In this document: in pieces, positions 35,568 to 47,470 of the stretch
Numbering within the stretch: position 1 is the stretch's first letter
Layout of the letters: the number at the start of each line of letters is the position of its first letter
Assembly: GCA_024752435.1 (NCBI GenBank)
Contig: CP103031.1
Span: 618,501-682,500, forward strand
Reading direction: 5' to 3'
From: Allantophomopsis cytisporea
Taxonomy: Eukaryota; Ascomycota; Leotiomycetes; Phacidiales; Phacidiaceae
Length of the DNA stretch: 64,000 bases
Made by a program: the position numbers and the translations under genes
Notes under the pieces: model-generated
What the model was told of the DNA's origin: nothing
The model's database searches: none
The model's input: only the letters and a program-made list of their open reading frames with translations

Positions 35568-38129
35568 TTACAACTTGATCCCCTTCTCTTTAAATTCAAA
35601 GATGATATTGATAAGCACAGCAATGAAAAGAGCACCGCAAAGCACCGTCGGACCAAACTTATCATGGTATTTAATAGCCTTGCGCTCACGAATTGCGTTG
35701 ACACGGTAGAGGTAGATGCCGACGGCATAAAAGAGACTGAGGAAGGCGACAATGGTGAAAGCACCGGCCGCAATGAACGAGACACGGGTGGGCTTTGAGC
35801 CAAAGTTCAAAAGAGTGGCGGCGATGGTGCCGATATAGATCGAAAATTCCAACTTTGAGAATTTGTTAGCCTACTGTAACTGTAATTGTGTGGGCGTGTA
35901 TGTGTGTTTTGGGGGGAGGGGAGGGGTTACCCAGGAAAGGAACGTTCGCTCGGCTGCGAAGTAGACCTTTGGCTCAACTCGCACAGGGACATGGATTTTC
36001 TTGCCCTTGGGGGCCTTGAAACGTTTGGACTGAATTTCAGTGCTCCCTAAAGCGCCCATGGTGCCGGTAGACGCAGGCATGGTCGTTGGCTTAGTAATTT
36101 TATGTAAGGTGCCGACGGCGTGTTCGCCCAGCTTCGCGATATGGTGCTTGGCGAGTGCAGAGTAGTATGTCCAGCCTCCCACACGGCGTGCCTCTTCTAA
36201 CTCGTCCATATCTTCATCGTCCGAGTCATAGAGCGGGTATGCATCGTTGAGTGGTTGAGAAGCGAATTGTTCCTCAACGTCCAAGGTTTCACCTCCTCTT
36301 GCACGTCGCTCAAGATCCTGCGTCTCAAGTCTATCCCGACGCTCACGAAGACGGCCGTTTGAATCATTACCAGCAAGAGTGTTGCTTCCAGAACTATCTT
36401 CACGATCTGAAGCCTCTTCATCGGAGTCGTCAAAATCGTCATCGCTGGTGGACGCTGTCAGAGACTGGCCAGGACGTTGAATACCAAATCGATGAGTGAC
36501 TGGCTTGCGGATATCGACATCCATTTGAGGCATCCAGAAAGGAAGTAAATGAATGCGGCTTGGGAACAGAGTTGCTGTGCCGTGAATGAACTTGGAGAAT
36601 TTAGGAACAGCCTCGACTAGATGACTGCTAATGAGCTCGCGAACCCATTCCGGTGCTTCTTGACCGTGCTGGGTCTGTAATTTGACCTCAAGAACGGCAT
36701 ACGGAAATCGCTCGATATCCTCGGGCGGTAACTGAGAGAATGGGTAGTCAATACCAATGTCCATTCTTCGCCAGTTATCCCCAGAACGATGGCGGCCGTC
36801 CATGTTGTCCTCCCGGATCATGGTCAACTCTGTATCGAGAGAGATGCGAACTCTGGCATCAGCGGGCAATTGAAACGCTGTTCTGTTGTAAAAAGAACGA
36901 CAAACAGGTTGGTATCCCTTCTTCAAGACTGAGTATTGTACTTCTCGAGCAAGTCTCTCATCTTCATCGATTTGCTTGGCTGGCTTCTTGCCCTCTTTAC
37001 GAGCCTTCTCGAAGATATCATGAGGAAGAAATTCTCCCTTCATGAAAGCATTGACATTCTTTTCCTTTATTGCAAACCGGGCTTTGACAGATTTCTCTCC
37101 AGTCCAGTCTTCTCGATGCGTCTTTCTTTCAACAAAGATGGTCTCGGTATCCATACCACCATACCATCTCAAACGAAGAGCTTCTGCGCCTTCAGTCTTC
37201 TTCAATCGCCCCTCATATAACTCCCATGTCTCAGGGTTATCGTAATAGATGGATGTGATTGCCGAGTCCTTCTTTTCGAATTCCTTGCTAGCATTGAAAA
37301 CGAGCACAGGAAGATGCTGCTACATGTCAGTTCCATTGAATTGGGGGTTCTGGTACAACTAACCTTTAGAATGATGAGCTTGAGCTCTGTGATATTATCT
37401 GGATGCACCCAATATTTTGTTGTGTTTCTGACAAAACTTCCCTGACTACCACCAGCTGCACTATCACCCTTGACTGGGTTCCCCCTTGTTCTAACAATAT
37501 CTGTCAATTTCGAGAGCTTGTAGATGTTTGCATCGTAGTTGTCCTTCCAGAAAGGCTTCTTGGCCAAACTTGCCGCAAACACGGGCTTAAGGACCCAATC
37601 GGTTTCTTTCTACAATCCACCAATTCAGCATCCATCACTCAATGTCATTGAGTTTCAAAGAACTTACGTCATGCTTCTTGATAATCTTTTCAAAGCCAGT
37701 GTAGTTGAGCTGTGTGAACTTTGCCAGATCGTTGACATCTGCAGCAATATCCGAAAGGTCCTCATCCAGCAACATAAACTCCTCTTCTGTGGGGGCGTCC
37801 TGATCTGTGTTGTCTGCGCCAACCGGTCCTCTAGAGTTCATTCGCGCAACAACGTCATCGACCTCTCTCTTTGCAGAGGCGAGTCTACGATCGATCTCAC
37901 TGAGCTTGACTTTCTGCTTCGTATAGACCTTGTCCAACTCCGCCTCCAATCTCGCAAAAAAGGCGGCTTCGTCTTCCTCCGTCCACTTCCTCCTCTTCAC
38001 TTTCGGGTTGTCCTTCGATGGGTGGTCGACGGGCGCGCCAAGAAGTTGCTCCTTGAGTTCATCATAGTTGATGTAATACCATTGGTACTCCTTGATGACG
38101 CTGCTGCGCAGCTGCTCGCCAAACTTCAT
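35568..38129 (-). CDS. VTC4: Vacuolar transporter chaperone 4, polyphosphate polymerase
   Basis: The catalytic subunit of the VTC complex that makes polyphosphate from ATP and moves it into the vacuole. Four exons, 37668-38129, 37364-37609, 35931-37319 and 35568-35852, give 793 residues. The SPX domain (about 1-155) begins MKFGEQLRSSVIKEYQWYYINY with Lys-rich sensor helices. The tunnel domain has LRLRWYGG, VERKTHREDW, KGYQPVCRSFYNRTAFQ and FPYAVLEVKLQ. An acidic Ser/Asp-rich linker (DDDFDDSDEEASDRED) precedes the C-terminal DUF202 domain with three membrane helices. Start at MKFGEQ, the canonical SPX start; the open frame upstream is ignored. The shared promoter with DUG1 has a PHO-type CACGTG. 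Confidence 0.94.
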
Positions 38130-39251
38130 GACGATTTGGCCCGGCTTGACGATGGACTCTTTGCGATTTGGCTGATCCGGTCGAGTCTGGGAACGATAGC
38201 TTTTGGAGCGAGTGGTGAGATCCTGAACGATTAGCATAGGCAATTTAGTACGTCAAGAAGCAATTGATTCAATGGGGAGAGTGAGAACATTGAAATCTCG
38301 AGAGTGACACATACGGAGAGGAATTAAGTAAACAGAACAAGTAAGTCTTGAATTTCAGGACAATGTGCAAAATTGGAATTCGAGGTCCATCCTGCACACC
38401 CTCGCTGCTGCATGCTGTCCCATGCTCGGACCTTGATAACCTCGCACCGCAATTCAGATCCTTGGCGCGACTACCTTACCCAGGAAATAACGCGCACCAA
38501 TCCGCATTCGCCTAGCACGCCTAGGTATCTATATAATGCTGTAATGTAAGCGAGCGCGGACGCTGATTGACCGTGAAATGCCAAAATGATTGGCTGCCGT
38601 TGATTGGGACGATTGGCCTTCAGCGTTTTCCAAAACCCCAAGGTGCTCATTCGTTCGCTTGATCCTCCCCGCCAAGGCACGTGATCCTTCACTACAGCCC
38701 GGCACGTCCGGGCCCAGCATCTGTTCCAGAGGACCACAGATTCTGGGCCGACTCTAATACCCTATCCTCTGTACTCTACCACTCGATATTCCACTGCAAG
38801 TAACATTCACTCCTCTCTAATATATACCGCTTGCCTTGAAAAGCGCCAGCGTAGCTCGTTACTAAGTAAGATAACAATGAATGCGCTCGGATGCTCAATT
38901 GCCTTACTTGATGGTGTGCTCAGTGCCCAGTAGTAGATGCCCCACTTGTAACGTAAAGGTAGCCAGCCGACAGTAAGCGTGGAAAGCTTAGGTAGCGGGT
39001 AGGTACCCATGCAAATAGCTAAGGTAGGTAGGTACCTGGGTAGATACACAAGTAGAATGTTTGACCCCATGCTTGCTGTACCAATGTCCTGTACTTTGTT
39101 GACTCCACGCCTTGGGAGACACATTTCTTCACGAACCACCAGTTTTCTCAGATCCACTGCGAAATATCCTTTACTTCGAAATCCGATTCAACAACCTCAA
39201 AGACAATACCTTACTGAAGCTATTCAAGCACATCAAGCTCAGAAATCCACA
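38130..39251. other. Shared promoter region VTC4/DUG1
   Basis: About 1.1 kb between the VTC4 start and the DUG1 core start. It contains CACGTG at 38678, TAGGTAGGTACCTGGG repeats near 39005-39045, and from 39057 an in-frame extension that could encode a targeting leader for the DUG1 product. Confidence 0.5.
38678..38683. promoter_or_regulatory. CACGTG (PHO-box core or E-box) upstream of VTC4
   Basis: A palindromic CACGTG 549 nt upstream of the VTC4 start, in the divergent promoter with DUG1. In yeast Pho4 binds this core to induce VTC genes under phosphate starvation. The hexamer is common, so the assignment is weak. Confidence 0.3.
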
Positions 39252-40750
39252 ATGGCACCGCAACTTGATGGATACTTCAAGCAGGTCGATACCCTCTCCG
39301 ACCACTTCATTGAGCGCCTTCGCAAGGCAGTTGCCATTCCCTCCATCTCTGCTGATGAGGAGCGCCGTCCAGATGTCGTTCGCATGGGTCAATTTCTAGC
39401 AGACGAGCTCAGTGCTTTAGGTGCCGAGGTTGAACAGAGACCTCTGGGTCCACAACCAGGAAAGGAGCATCTCGAGCTCCCACCTGTCATCGTCGCTCGT
39501 TACGGAAACGATAAGCAGAAGCGCACCATTTTGGTGTATGGTCACTACGATGTACAGCCTGCTGGCAAGGAAGATGGATGGGCCACTGAGCCTTTCGAAC
39601 TTACTGTCGACGATAAGGGCCGTATGTACGGTAGAGGAAGTACAGATGATAAGGGACCAGTTCTGGGTTGGTTGAATGCCATTGAGGCTCACCAGAAGGC
39701 TGGTGTGGATTTTCCAGTCAACCTTCTCATGTGTTTCGAGGGTATGGAGGAATACGGATCGGAGGGCTTAGATGATTTTATTAAGGCTGAAGCTAAGAAG
39801 TACTTTAAGGATACCGATGCTGTCTGTATCTCTGATAATTACTGGCTCGGCACCGAGAAACCTTGCTTGACTTACGGTCTTCGAGGTTGCAGCTACTACT
39901 CCGTTGAGATTTCCGGTCCAGCCGCGGACCTTCACAGTGGTGTTTTTGGTGGAACCGCCCAGGAACCAATGACCGATCTTGTGCGGATTCTTGGTTCCTT
40001 GGTTGACACCGATGGCAAGATCCAGATCCCAGGTATCGCTGAGCTTGTTGCTCCCTTGACTGAGGAAGAGAAGGAGCTCTACAAGGACATTGCTTTTACA
40101 ATGGACAACATTTATGAGAGCTTGGGTAGCGAGACTACCATCTTTGATGATAAGGAGAAGACTTTGATGGCACGCTGGCGCTTCCCATCCCTCTCGATTC
40201 ACGGCGTCGAGGGTGGTTTCTCCCAAGCAGGAGCTAAGACCGTTATTCCAGCTAAGGTTATTGGCAAGTTCTCTATCCGTACAGTTCCGAACATGGAGGA
40301 AGCGGATGTCGACGCCTTAGTCTTTAAGTATGTCAAGGAACAATTCGCGAAGCTTAAAAGCAAGAACAAGTTAGATGTTAAGCTTATGCACTCTGGAAAG
40401 TGGTGGGTTGCTAGCCCTAAGCACTGGAACTTCAGTGCCGCTGGTAAAGCCGTTGAAAGAGTTTGGGGAGTGAAACCAGATCTTACGAGAGAGGGTGGGA
40501 GGTATGTACCCTATATTGCTGTCCATTCCAGAGTTAAGCAAATACTAAAAAATTTGGCTATAGTATCCCGGTCACACTTACTTTTGAGCAAGCCACTGGC
40601 AAGAACGTGCTTCTTCTTCCGATGGGTAGCGCGACTGATGGTGCACACTCTATCAACGAGAAGCTGGACAAGAAGAACTACATTGAAGGTATTAAGCTCT
40701 TGGGAGCTTACTTGCACTATGTAGCCGAGGAAGAGATGGTAGACCAGTAA
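39252..40750 (+). CDS. DUG1: Cys-Gly metallodipeptidase (M20 family, CNDP/Dug1)
   Basis: Hydrolyses Cys-Gly and other dipeptides in glutathione breakdown; cytosolic di-zinc enzyme. Exons 39252-40501 and 40564-40750 (62-nt intron) give 478 residues, matching Dug1. Metal and catalytic motifs: VYGHYDVQPA, RGSTDDKGP, CFEGMEEYGSEGLD (catalytic Glu), SDNYWLG, HSGVFGG, and the C-terminal LLPMGSATDGAHSINEK. Start at MAPQLDGYF is the canonical one, but the frame is open upstream to 39009 and encodes a basic, Ser/Arg-rich stretch (LGRHISSRTTSFLRS) that looks like a mitochondrial leader from ATGs at 39009, 39057 or 39069. Two forms are possible. Confidence 0.93.
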
Positions 40751-42566
40751 GCTTTCTGTCAGAACAGCGTAGGACAATAACGAATTACGATCTCCGTATG
40801 GTGTTGCATTGATAACTCAATGAACTTTAGTTCCAGTCATAGTGCGTAGTGTTTAATGACTAGCCCATCTTATGTGAATATTCTATAGAACTTATCATGA
40901 TGAATTTCTCACTGATATTATTCTTCTTCTATCAAGCGATGCAAAGACTTTTATTTATTTATGAGATTACTGCTAAAACGTAGTATGAGTATTGGCAGAG
41001 GTTTACAAGGTATAGCTATAGGTAGCTGACCGTTAAATTTACGGTTTTCTTCGTCGACTCGATGTCAAATGTCCTCTTGAACTGTTCTGATAAATAACGC
41101 TTATTCTCCTCTCTCTCTTGGCCAACAATCGGCCTGTTCGCCTCAGCTAATTGACGGCCCCTCGGTTCATTGACGAATCGGTGACCCTGGCGGATGAACG
41201 TGCAGTAGAATGTAATTACGCATTTAATGATAATTCTCACATTGAAGTTCGACAGACCTTGGGCCGAGGATAAGTACAGAAGACGACACACAAATAGAGG
41301 CAGAATGCTGTCCAGTCTCAGGTAGGGATCTAATATCGACAATGAGCGTGTTGAGTTGAAGGTTTCACGTGAGCAAAAAGTGATACTAATATGGTCCTCG
41401 GTCAATCTCCGAATCAATACTAGCATCAATTTGTGAATGGGCCTTAGACTGCCATCATGGAACAATCTGGGGAAATTCTTTATAGGCATCATGGAAACAT
41501 ACGCAGTAAGGTTCAGTTGGTTATCGATAGCGTTCTGTCAACCTTTTTTGAAATCTTGAATTAAGGTGTAAAGTGTCGGCGAAAGCTTTACTTCTCTAGT
41601 CCTACATCAAGCATTGTAAGTTTAGGATATTAGACAATAATCACCAAGTATATCTGTTTTTCAGTTATACCGAAGTCATATATCAATTCGATGTGCTTCT
41701 ACAATCAAAGCTCCTTTTGCACTAATGTACTAATGTTACCCTTCCAGGCATATCACAGATCGATTTCTAACTTTCCAAGTCTTATGACATGCTAATCTGC
41801 CAAACTTTCGTTTATCCAAGAGACTCATCGAACTCAAGTTTTGATCTGGTTTCTTCCTCAATATTCGACCTCGGAAATTGTAGCGACTAACTCCATCGTT
41901 TTGGGTTCGAAACTCTCTAGACGTAGTAAGGAATTTGCTTATTGTAGTAAATATCGTAGTAAAAAAGCTGAGTTCTTAGGCTTAAACGTTCTACTCATTT
42001 CCACTCCCTCCCGTATACACCCCCGAAATATAACTTACGACCTACCGTCCTTACTACAATGGGAAGACTCCTTGCACCGAAGTGGGTTCTAGTATTGACA
42101 CTCTTATGTTGACAACTGCAAGTGTGAAAGTGAGTGATTCTCACTTTCACTCATTACTAGATTGGGTATATACCGCATCACTACGTAGTATCTATAGTTG
42201 CAGATTAGAATTCTACTCCATTTCTCCATTAATCAATTTAGTATCCAAGATCTGCTACACGTCCGAACCGTGATATGAACGGCATGTTCATCTTCATATT
42301 CTCTATGGGTAATGATGTAGTGATAATGAGCGCTTACAATATTATGAAAAGCATGATAGTGAACATTTTGGATACCTTCCTTCCTTTTGTCTGTAGTACT
42401 TGCTCCGGCTATTTGCTTCTACTACATAAGCGAAACGTAAAGTATCCTCACTCTGCAGTACCATAGCGAGGAATGGAAAAGGTCCCACATGCTCGATGAA
42501 CATAAAGGTTTGAATACTCCTCGAACTTGTTCAATCTATGAAATGATTTTACAGATCTATACCTAT
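40751..42566. other. AT-rich intergenic region
   Basis: About 1.8 kb with no supported gene. A 158-codon frame on the minus strand (41016-41492) matches no family I know and has no clear splice partner. The region contains the perfect inverted repeat listed at 42124-42150. AT-rich composition and lack of genes suggest decayed repeats. Confidence 0.5.
42124..42150. repeat. Perfect 11-bp inverted repeat
   Basis: GTGAAAGTGAG, a 5-nt spacer TGATT, then CTCACTTTCAC. It could form a hairpin. It lies in gene-poor AT-rich DNA; the role is unknown. Confidence 0.85.
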
Positions 42567-43471
42567 CTACAAGCGTATATTCCCCCAAATCAACCCCCTA
42601 ACGCCATTGCTGATCCAGCATTCTTCTCCATCAATAAGTGAGGCAACATTGACAGTCCTTTCTTCACAAAGACTAAGAACTATCAGTGAAATTCACACAT
42701 ATTTGTACTATCAACTCACCCTTTTTTCAAAAGCCACCGTCTGGTTGTACCAACTTGCCCACCATCTTTCGCTGGGGGTGTGACCCATCTACCACCTCTC
42801 CAGAAGAAGACGCTCGTAAGGCTTCCCTCCATAATCTCACCATCGACGCTACTCACGATCAAAACCTCTTTAAGATCTGTCATCGATTTAATACCAACTC
42901 TAGAACGTGCTCCTGTGTACATGTCCCGACTGGTAGTCTTATAAGTCGTAAAGGGCGTAGGATTCGTCCGATCGGTATCAACCAGAACATCATAAGGCTG
43001 TCTCTGCTGCGGGTCGCTATTCAATCTTTTAACAGAATCCTGGGCGCCGAGTTCCACTGCTCCACCAGTCAAAGGTGACACCCTTAGAGCCGGTATTTGG
43101 GGTGGTGGAATTCGGCCTGGAAAGAGATTTTCCAACGGGACGGGAGGAACTTTGCCACTCTCCACTGTGATATCTCCGTCCTCATGAAGCAAAGTACGAA
43201 CACGTAGAGCATCCTGACAGGAACTTCCAATTGCCGACTCCAAACTCTTCAGTAAGTTGCTCAGACCCTCCTCGCCTTTCAATTTGGAGATCGCCCCCGT
43301 CCACTGAAAATGCTCGGCGGCTTGCAGCATACGATCTCTATGATATGATAGCATATAGTAAGGCGTAGAAACTGGCTTGGCAGGCCATGTTTCTGAGTTC
43401 GCCGAGCTCTCTAACAACAGAGGATCATAACGCAAGCTTGAGAACAAATCGAAACCAGTTTCTCCGGCCAT
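42567..43471 (-). CDS. ABZ2: Aminodeoxychorismate lyase-type class IV PLP enzyme
   Basis: Converts 4-amino-4-deoxychorismate to p-aminobenzoate for folate synthesis. Exons 42720-43471 and 42567-42672 (47-nt intron) give 285 residues. Seen: FDLFSSLRYDP at the start, TPYYMLSYHRDRML, the likely Schiff-base lysine in FTTYKTTSRDMY, EGSLTSVFFWRGGRWVTPP and, across the splice, WLLKKGLCEE leading to a C-terminal CWISNGVRGLIWGNIRL. The lysine and the EGS motif are intact. Start at MAGETGFDLF is preferred over an upstream in-frame methionine at 43516. Confidence 0.85.
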
Positions 43472-44280
43472 AGTATTTTTGCTAACAAGACTTAGTAAAA
43501 CCTTGGAAATAACCACCAGGAATATGAATAGACTTTGGAAAGATTAGTTGACTTAGAGTTGTAAACCAACGAACGACTCAGAAACAAACTCAGTGCATTT
43601 CCAGAGTACTGGCACTGCAAAGCCACATTACTTGAACGTCTATGCTTCCAGTAACTTTGAAGACGATGAGAGAAGTTTTATGCCTCACCACTTTCTGACC
43701 AATCGATCCAATGGAATTGATCTTATTGCTCTCTGCTGTCTGAAACGCTTGTCGCAAGTTTCCAGATCTCCAGTGTCTTTGGCCAAAATCAAATATATTC
43801 ACAATGCGGGGTGAGTCATGCTCCGAAGTTCGCAAGAAATCAATAATCACGGGGGAATATTTTACTCCTGGGGCTGATGTAAGGCCGGCTTGTTTCGTGG
43901 TCCCTGGGTAAGGGATGATGTCAGATAATGTAGGGGAAAAGCGAAGAGCTAAGAGGGCAAACTCTGACTTGGGGAAGCCGATGAAGGACAGATTGGAGTC
44001 AATAACGGGGACTCGGAAAACTCGGTGGTTCCGGGCCCGCCAAGCCAAGCCACGCCTCTACAGAATCGAAGAAGATACACTGGATTGATTCACTACTGGA
44101 AGGGCAAATACGGCGTCAGCTGTATGACTTGTTTCTCGCCCAAGGCGATCTCAAGCTTTCTCGGGAGTCAAAGCTAAACGCGATAGATGAAGCGGTACTA
44201 CATAGAAGGCCTTTGTGCTTTGCCGGGAACTTCCCCGTGATGGGAAGTGGTGGTTATCATTATTGATACAGTACAGAACG

Positions 44281-44443
44281 GTGTCGGCCTCAGAACCAAG
44301 GCAACAGCGGATTACGGAAGATCTGGTCACAATAGCAATAGCAGTCACGGTTGGTATTCAGAGATGAAGAAGGAACGCATTAGGTAGTATAAGTAGAGCT
44401 TCTACGGTTGAGAACCTCTTAGCTAGAACATCATCAATTCAGA
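44281..44443 (+). repeat. Left arm of an inverted duplication
   Basis: Shares with the minus strand of 45009-45172 the core CCAAGGCAACAGCGGATTACGGA, GAAGGAAC.CATTAG, AGTATAAGTAG, CTTCTACGGT and CATCATCAA. By eye the copies are about three-quarters identical along ~160 bp. Each copy points inward, toward about 565 bp of unique sequence. Confidence 0.75.
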
Positions 44444-45008
44444 GAACGATTTTGCTCCGTCGACTTCGTTTTGGAAACGTGACTCTACTCCAGCGCCGGT
44501 CCTCTCCTCTCCAACGGTGCTTAGTTCTGCTAAGGATCAGGTTAAACTCCAAGCAAAGCTCTAAAAACAGCGTTGTAAACAAAACGAAGCAATTGGTGTC
44601 TGCTGCGGCCTGGCAAGCCTTGTTGAGTCTTGACTCTAAGACCTTCAAATTGGGCGCGCACTTGTTGTCTTAATGCAGCATCTCCTTCGAAGGCGCACAT
44701 ACCACTGAACATTGGCAAAGGGTGCTCGATTTCGCATCTCTGTGACCGTCGGAATTGTGTTAGGGCTGATCACTTCCTCGCTACTTCACAACATAAGTGA
44801 ATATGGATCGTCAGAGGTGTACCGGGGTTGTAATCGTTGCTCTCAATAACGCCATTGTTAAAGAGATAATGTACCGTGTTCTCACGCCTTTACGCTGACT
44901 TATCCCGGGGGAGGTAGAGGCTTCTCTTAAGAATTCGTTGACAGCCCGAGGCCCGGCGCTCGAGTGATTCACTGTTCCAAAATGAAGTTGATGAAGCTGA
45001 AAGGAAGA

Positions 45009-45172
45009 CCTGAATTTGATGATGATCTATCTAAGTGACATCCCACCGTAGAAGTCCTACTTATACTGTCTAATGTGTTCCTTCTCCACCATGGAATACT
45101 GGCCGTAGCTTCTGTTGATATTGTGGTCAGTTATTCCGTAATCCGCTGTTGCCTTGGGTATGAGGCCGTCAT
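45009..45172 (-). repeat. Right arm of an inverted duplication
   Basis: Reverse-complement relative of 44281-44443. The pair could be terminal inverted repeats of a decayed DNA transposon or two copies of a promoter and leader. Confidence 0.75.
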
Positions 45173-45509
45173 CGTGGCGGAAGGTGGTACTTGCACACGG
45201 GATCACACTCCCTCCGAACCTTACCCCGCCAGTCACCCAACCCCACAATTGTAAGCCACAAGTCTACTACCCCAGGAGAAAGTTGGCCACGTGAAGCCTG
45301 TATTCATCCATTCGATCTGTATGACTGGAATCAATTCAAATATCAGCCGGCCGGAGATGCTTTGTCGACGTCGCAGCTTCTAAAAGCCATTACCTGTTGT
45401 GTTGTATTCGAACTACTATCTCATACCTACATCTTTCCAGCGTCGGCGTGCTCTGGCGGTTCCCTGTATCCGGAAATATGCTATCTACGACGCTCATTCG
45501 CACGGCAAA

Positions 45510-47470
45510 ATGTTGATATACCATAAGCCTGCACCCCCTAAGCAGCCGAAGCGGAGATCTCGAGCCGGTCAGTATAGTTCCTATATTAGATGGATACGAC
45601 GCGACTAACGTACGATTGATTTTTGGATATGATTAGGTTGCATAAGTTGGTAAGTCATATGTCCCTTGATCTTGGCATTAGTTATTGACACACTTGTAGT
45701 AAAGAAAAGGTACGAGAACCGACCACGTGCTTTCTCGAAGTATTTTCTGATATTCTTCATAGAAGAAGAAATGTAATGAGGAGCGCCCAAGATGTGACAG
45801 ATGTATTGAGAAGGGCAGCAAATGCGAGTACGAGCCAGTGAAGCCGAGGAAAAGAAGGAAGTCTTCTTTGTTCTCTCAACATTCAGCACAAGAACACAGC
45901 CAAGATCTACACTCGCCCTTGTTTTATATCGACAATTCTCCTGCTCTAGAACCGGACGAGTACTGGGACGACTCATCTGAGATTGACTATAGCAGCCTAT
46001 CTTCCGATCAACCTGCAAACTTAAAAGCTCATGCTCCCTTGGCCATTCACGCCGATAATGAGATAGTTCCGTACGAACAAAGTGTTTCTCCAAACTCTCT
46101 GACATTCTCGCGAACACGCAGCCCATATCCAGATCTGGCTATGATAGCACCATCCCCTGTGATCTCTCCTCTCCTTGAGTTCACTTCACCGGTGTATCTA
46201 GAATTCACGAATCGCGATAACCGAAGGTCTTTAATCGACCATTTCTGTAACGTTATGTCACATCTGATAGTCTTCAAGGAGGACGACGGTAATCCGTTTC
46301 AGCAGTTGGTCTTACCGCTCTCAACATCAAGCTCTCCGGTCATGAACGCCATCTTTGCGCTATCAAGTGCACATTTGGAATATCGAGGCATCGAAAACCA
46401 AGAGAAATCATTGACTTTCCACAATCGTGCTCTTCAAGGACTGTCTCAACTCATAGAGCAGAGTGAATCGAATAGGGATGAGATCATGGCTGCGATCATT
46501 TTACTTATCTATTACGAAGTAGTAAGTCAATACCAAGTTCACTATGAAATCCAAGTAGGCTAAATGAGGCAGCTGGTGCAACGGGGAACAGCCAACATCG
46601 TGAACGGACATCTTAGGGGAGCTATGACGATGATGGGATCTAAAGGTCAAGAGTCAAATCCTACGAGCCTCTTCCTAGAACGAGTATGTATTGCATTTCT
46701 CTATAGAGAACAACACTGACACTACGTAGGCATTCCGTTTCTACGATGTAATCGCTGCGCTTTCCTTCGGATCCTCCCCCCTTTCCGCCTTACCATCATC
46801 TCTCTCCACCCCACCTCACACACCCAAATCCCCATCTAACCCCTTGTCAGCAGTCGACACGCTTCTAGGTATGGCAGCTGATCTCTGGCCAATAATCCAC
46901 CGGATGTCGCATTTGTTGCCAGCGCGGCAAGAGCTAGCGGAAGTTGAGGCATCTGGCAACACGCTGAAAGCCACCGTGCTACGGACAGAACTCGACACGA
47001 CGTCGGCGGCTATCGAGTTGGCACTGAACAACTGGTCGCCGTACATACCAGCGTCCGAGCTATCCGAAGACAATGCCGTCAATCCACGCATGCAGTCCAT
47101 CGTCAACAATGCCGAGGCATACCGCCACGCCTCCATTGTCTATCTGCACCGCACTATCCGCTTGCAGCCCCGTACCCACTCCCTTGTGCAGCGCCATACG
47201 CGCCTTGCGCTCATGGCTTGTCTGCAAGTCGTTGACTGGGGAGGACCTATGAGTGCGTTGCTTTGGCCGCTTTTCACGGCTAGTTGTGAGGCTATTGAGG
47301 AGAGTGATAGGGCGATGGCGCGGAGGGCATTTATATGTTCTGAGAGCAGGCAAGGCATGTGTAATATTGGGCGGGCTTGGGAGGTCGTCGAGGAGGTTTG
47401 GAAGAGGGGGGAAATGGGTGATTGGAGGCAGGTAGGTAATGAACGGGGATTCAATATTGTCTTTGGTTGA
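45510..47470 (+). CDS. Zn2Cys6 fungal transcription factor
   Basis: A binuclear zinc-cluster regulator with a C-terminal fungal-specific TF domain. Six exons: 45510-45567, 45637-45649 (13 nt), 45700-45709 (10 nt), 45763-46521, 46573-46683 and 46730-47470, giving 563 residues. The two micro-exons are needed to complete the zinc cluster, which then reads C-x2-C-x6-C-x6-C-x2-C-x6-C (GCISCKEKKKKC, then CDRC and CEYE), with basic tails on both sides. The TF domain shows NPFQQLVLPLSTSSSPVMNA, AIFALSSAHLEYRG, IILLIYYEV, a CLQVVDWGGPMSALLWPLF segment and a Trp-rich end. The target is unknown; the nearest neighbour is the polyol dehydrogenase. Confidence 0.85.

Larger units (their letters stand above)
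43472..45509. other. Gene-poor region with an inverted duplication
   Basis: About 2 kb without a supported gene. It contains two diverged inverted copies of a ~160-bp segment (listed separately) with TATA-like AGTATAAGTAG. The short frames present are not convincing. Confidence 0.5.

Noticed and set aside
41016..41492. 158-codon minus-strand frame
   Set aside because: No family, no splice partner, AT-rich gene-poor DNA; likely chance.
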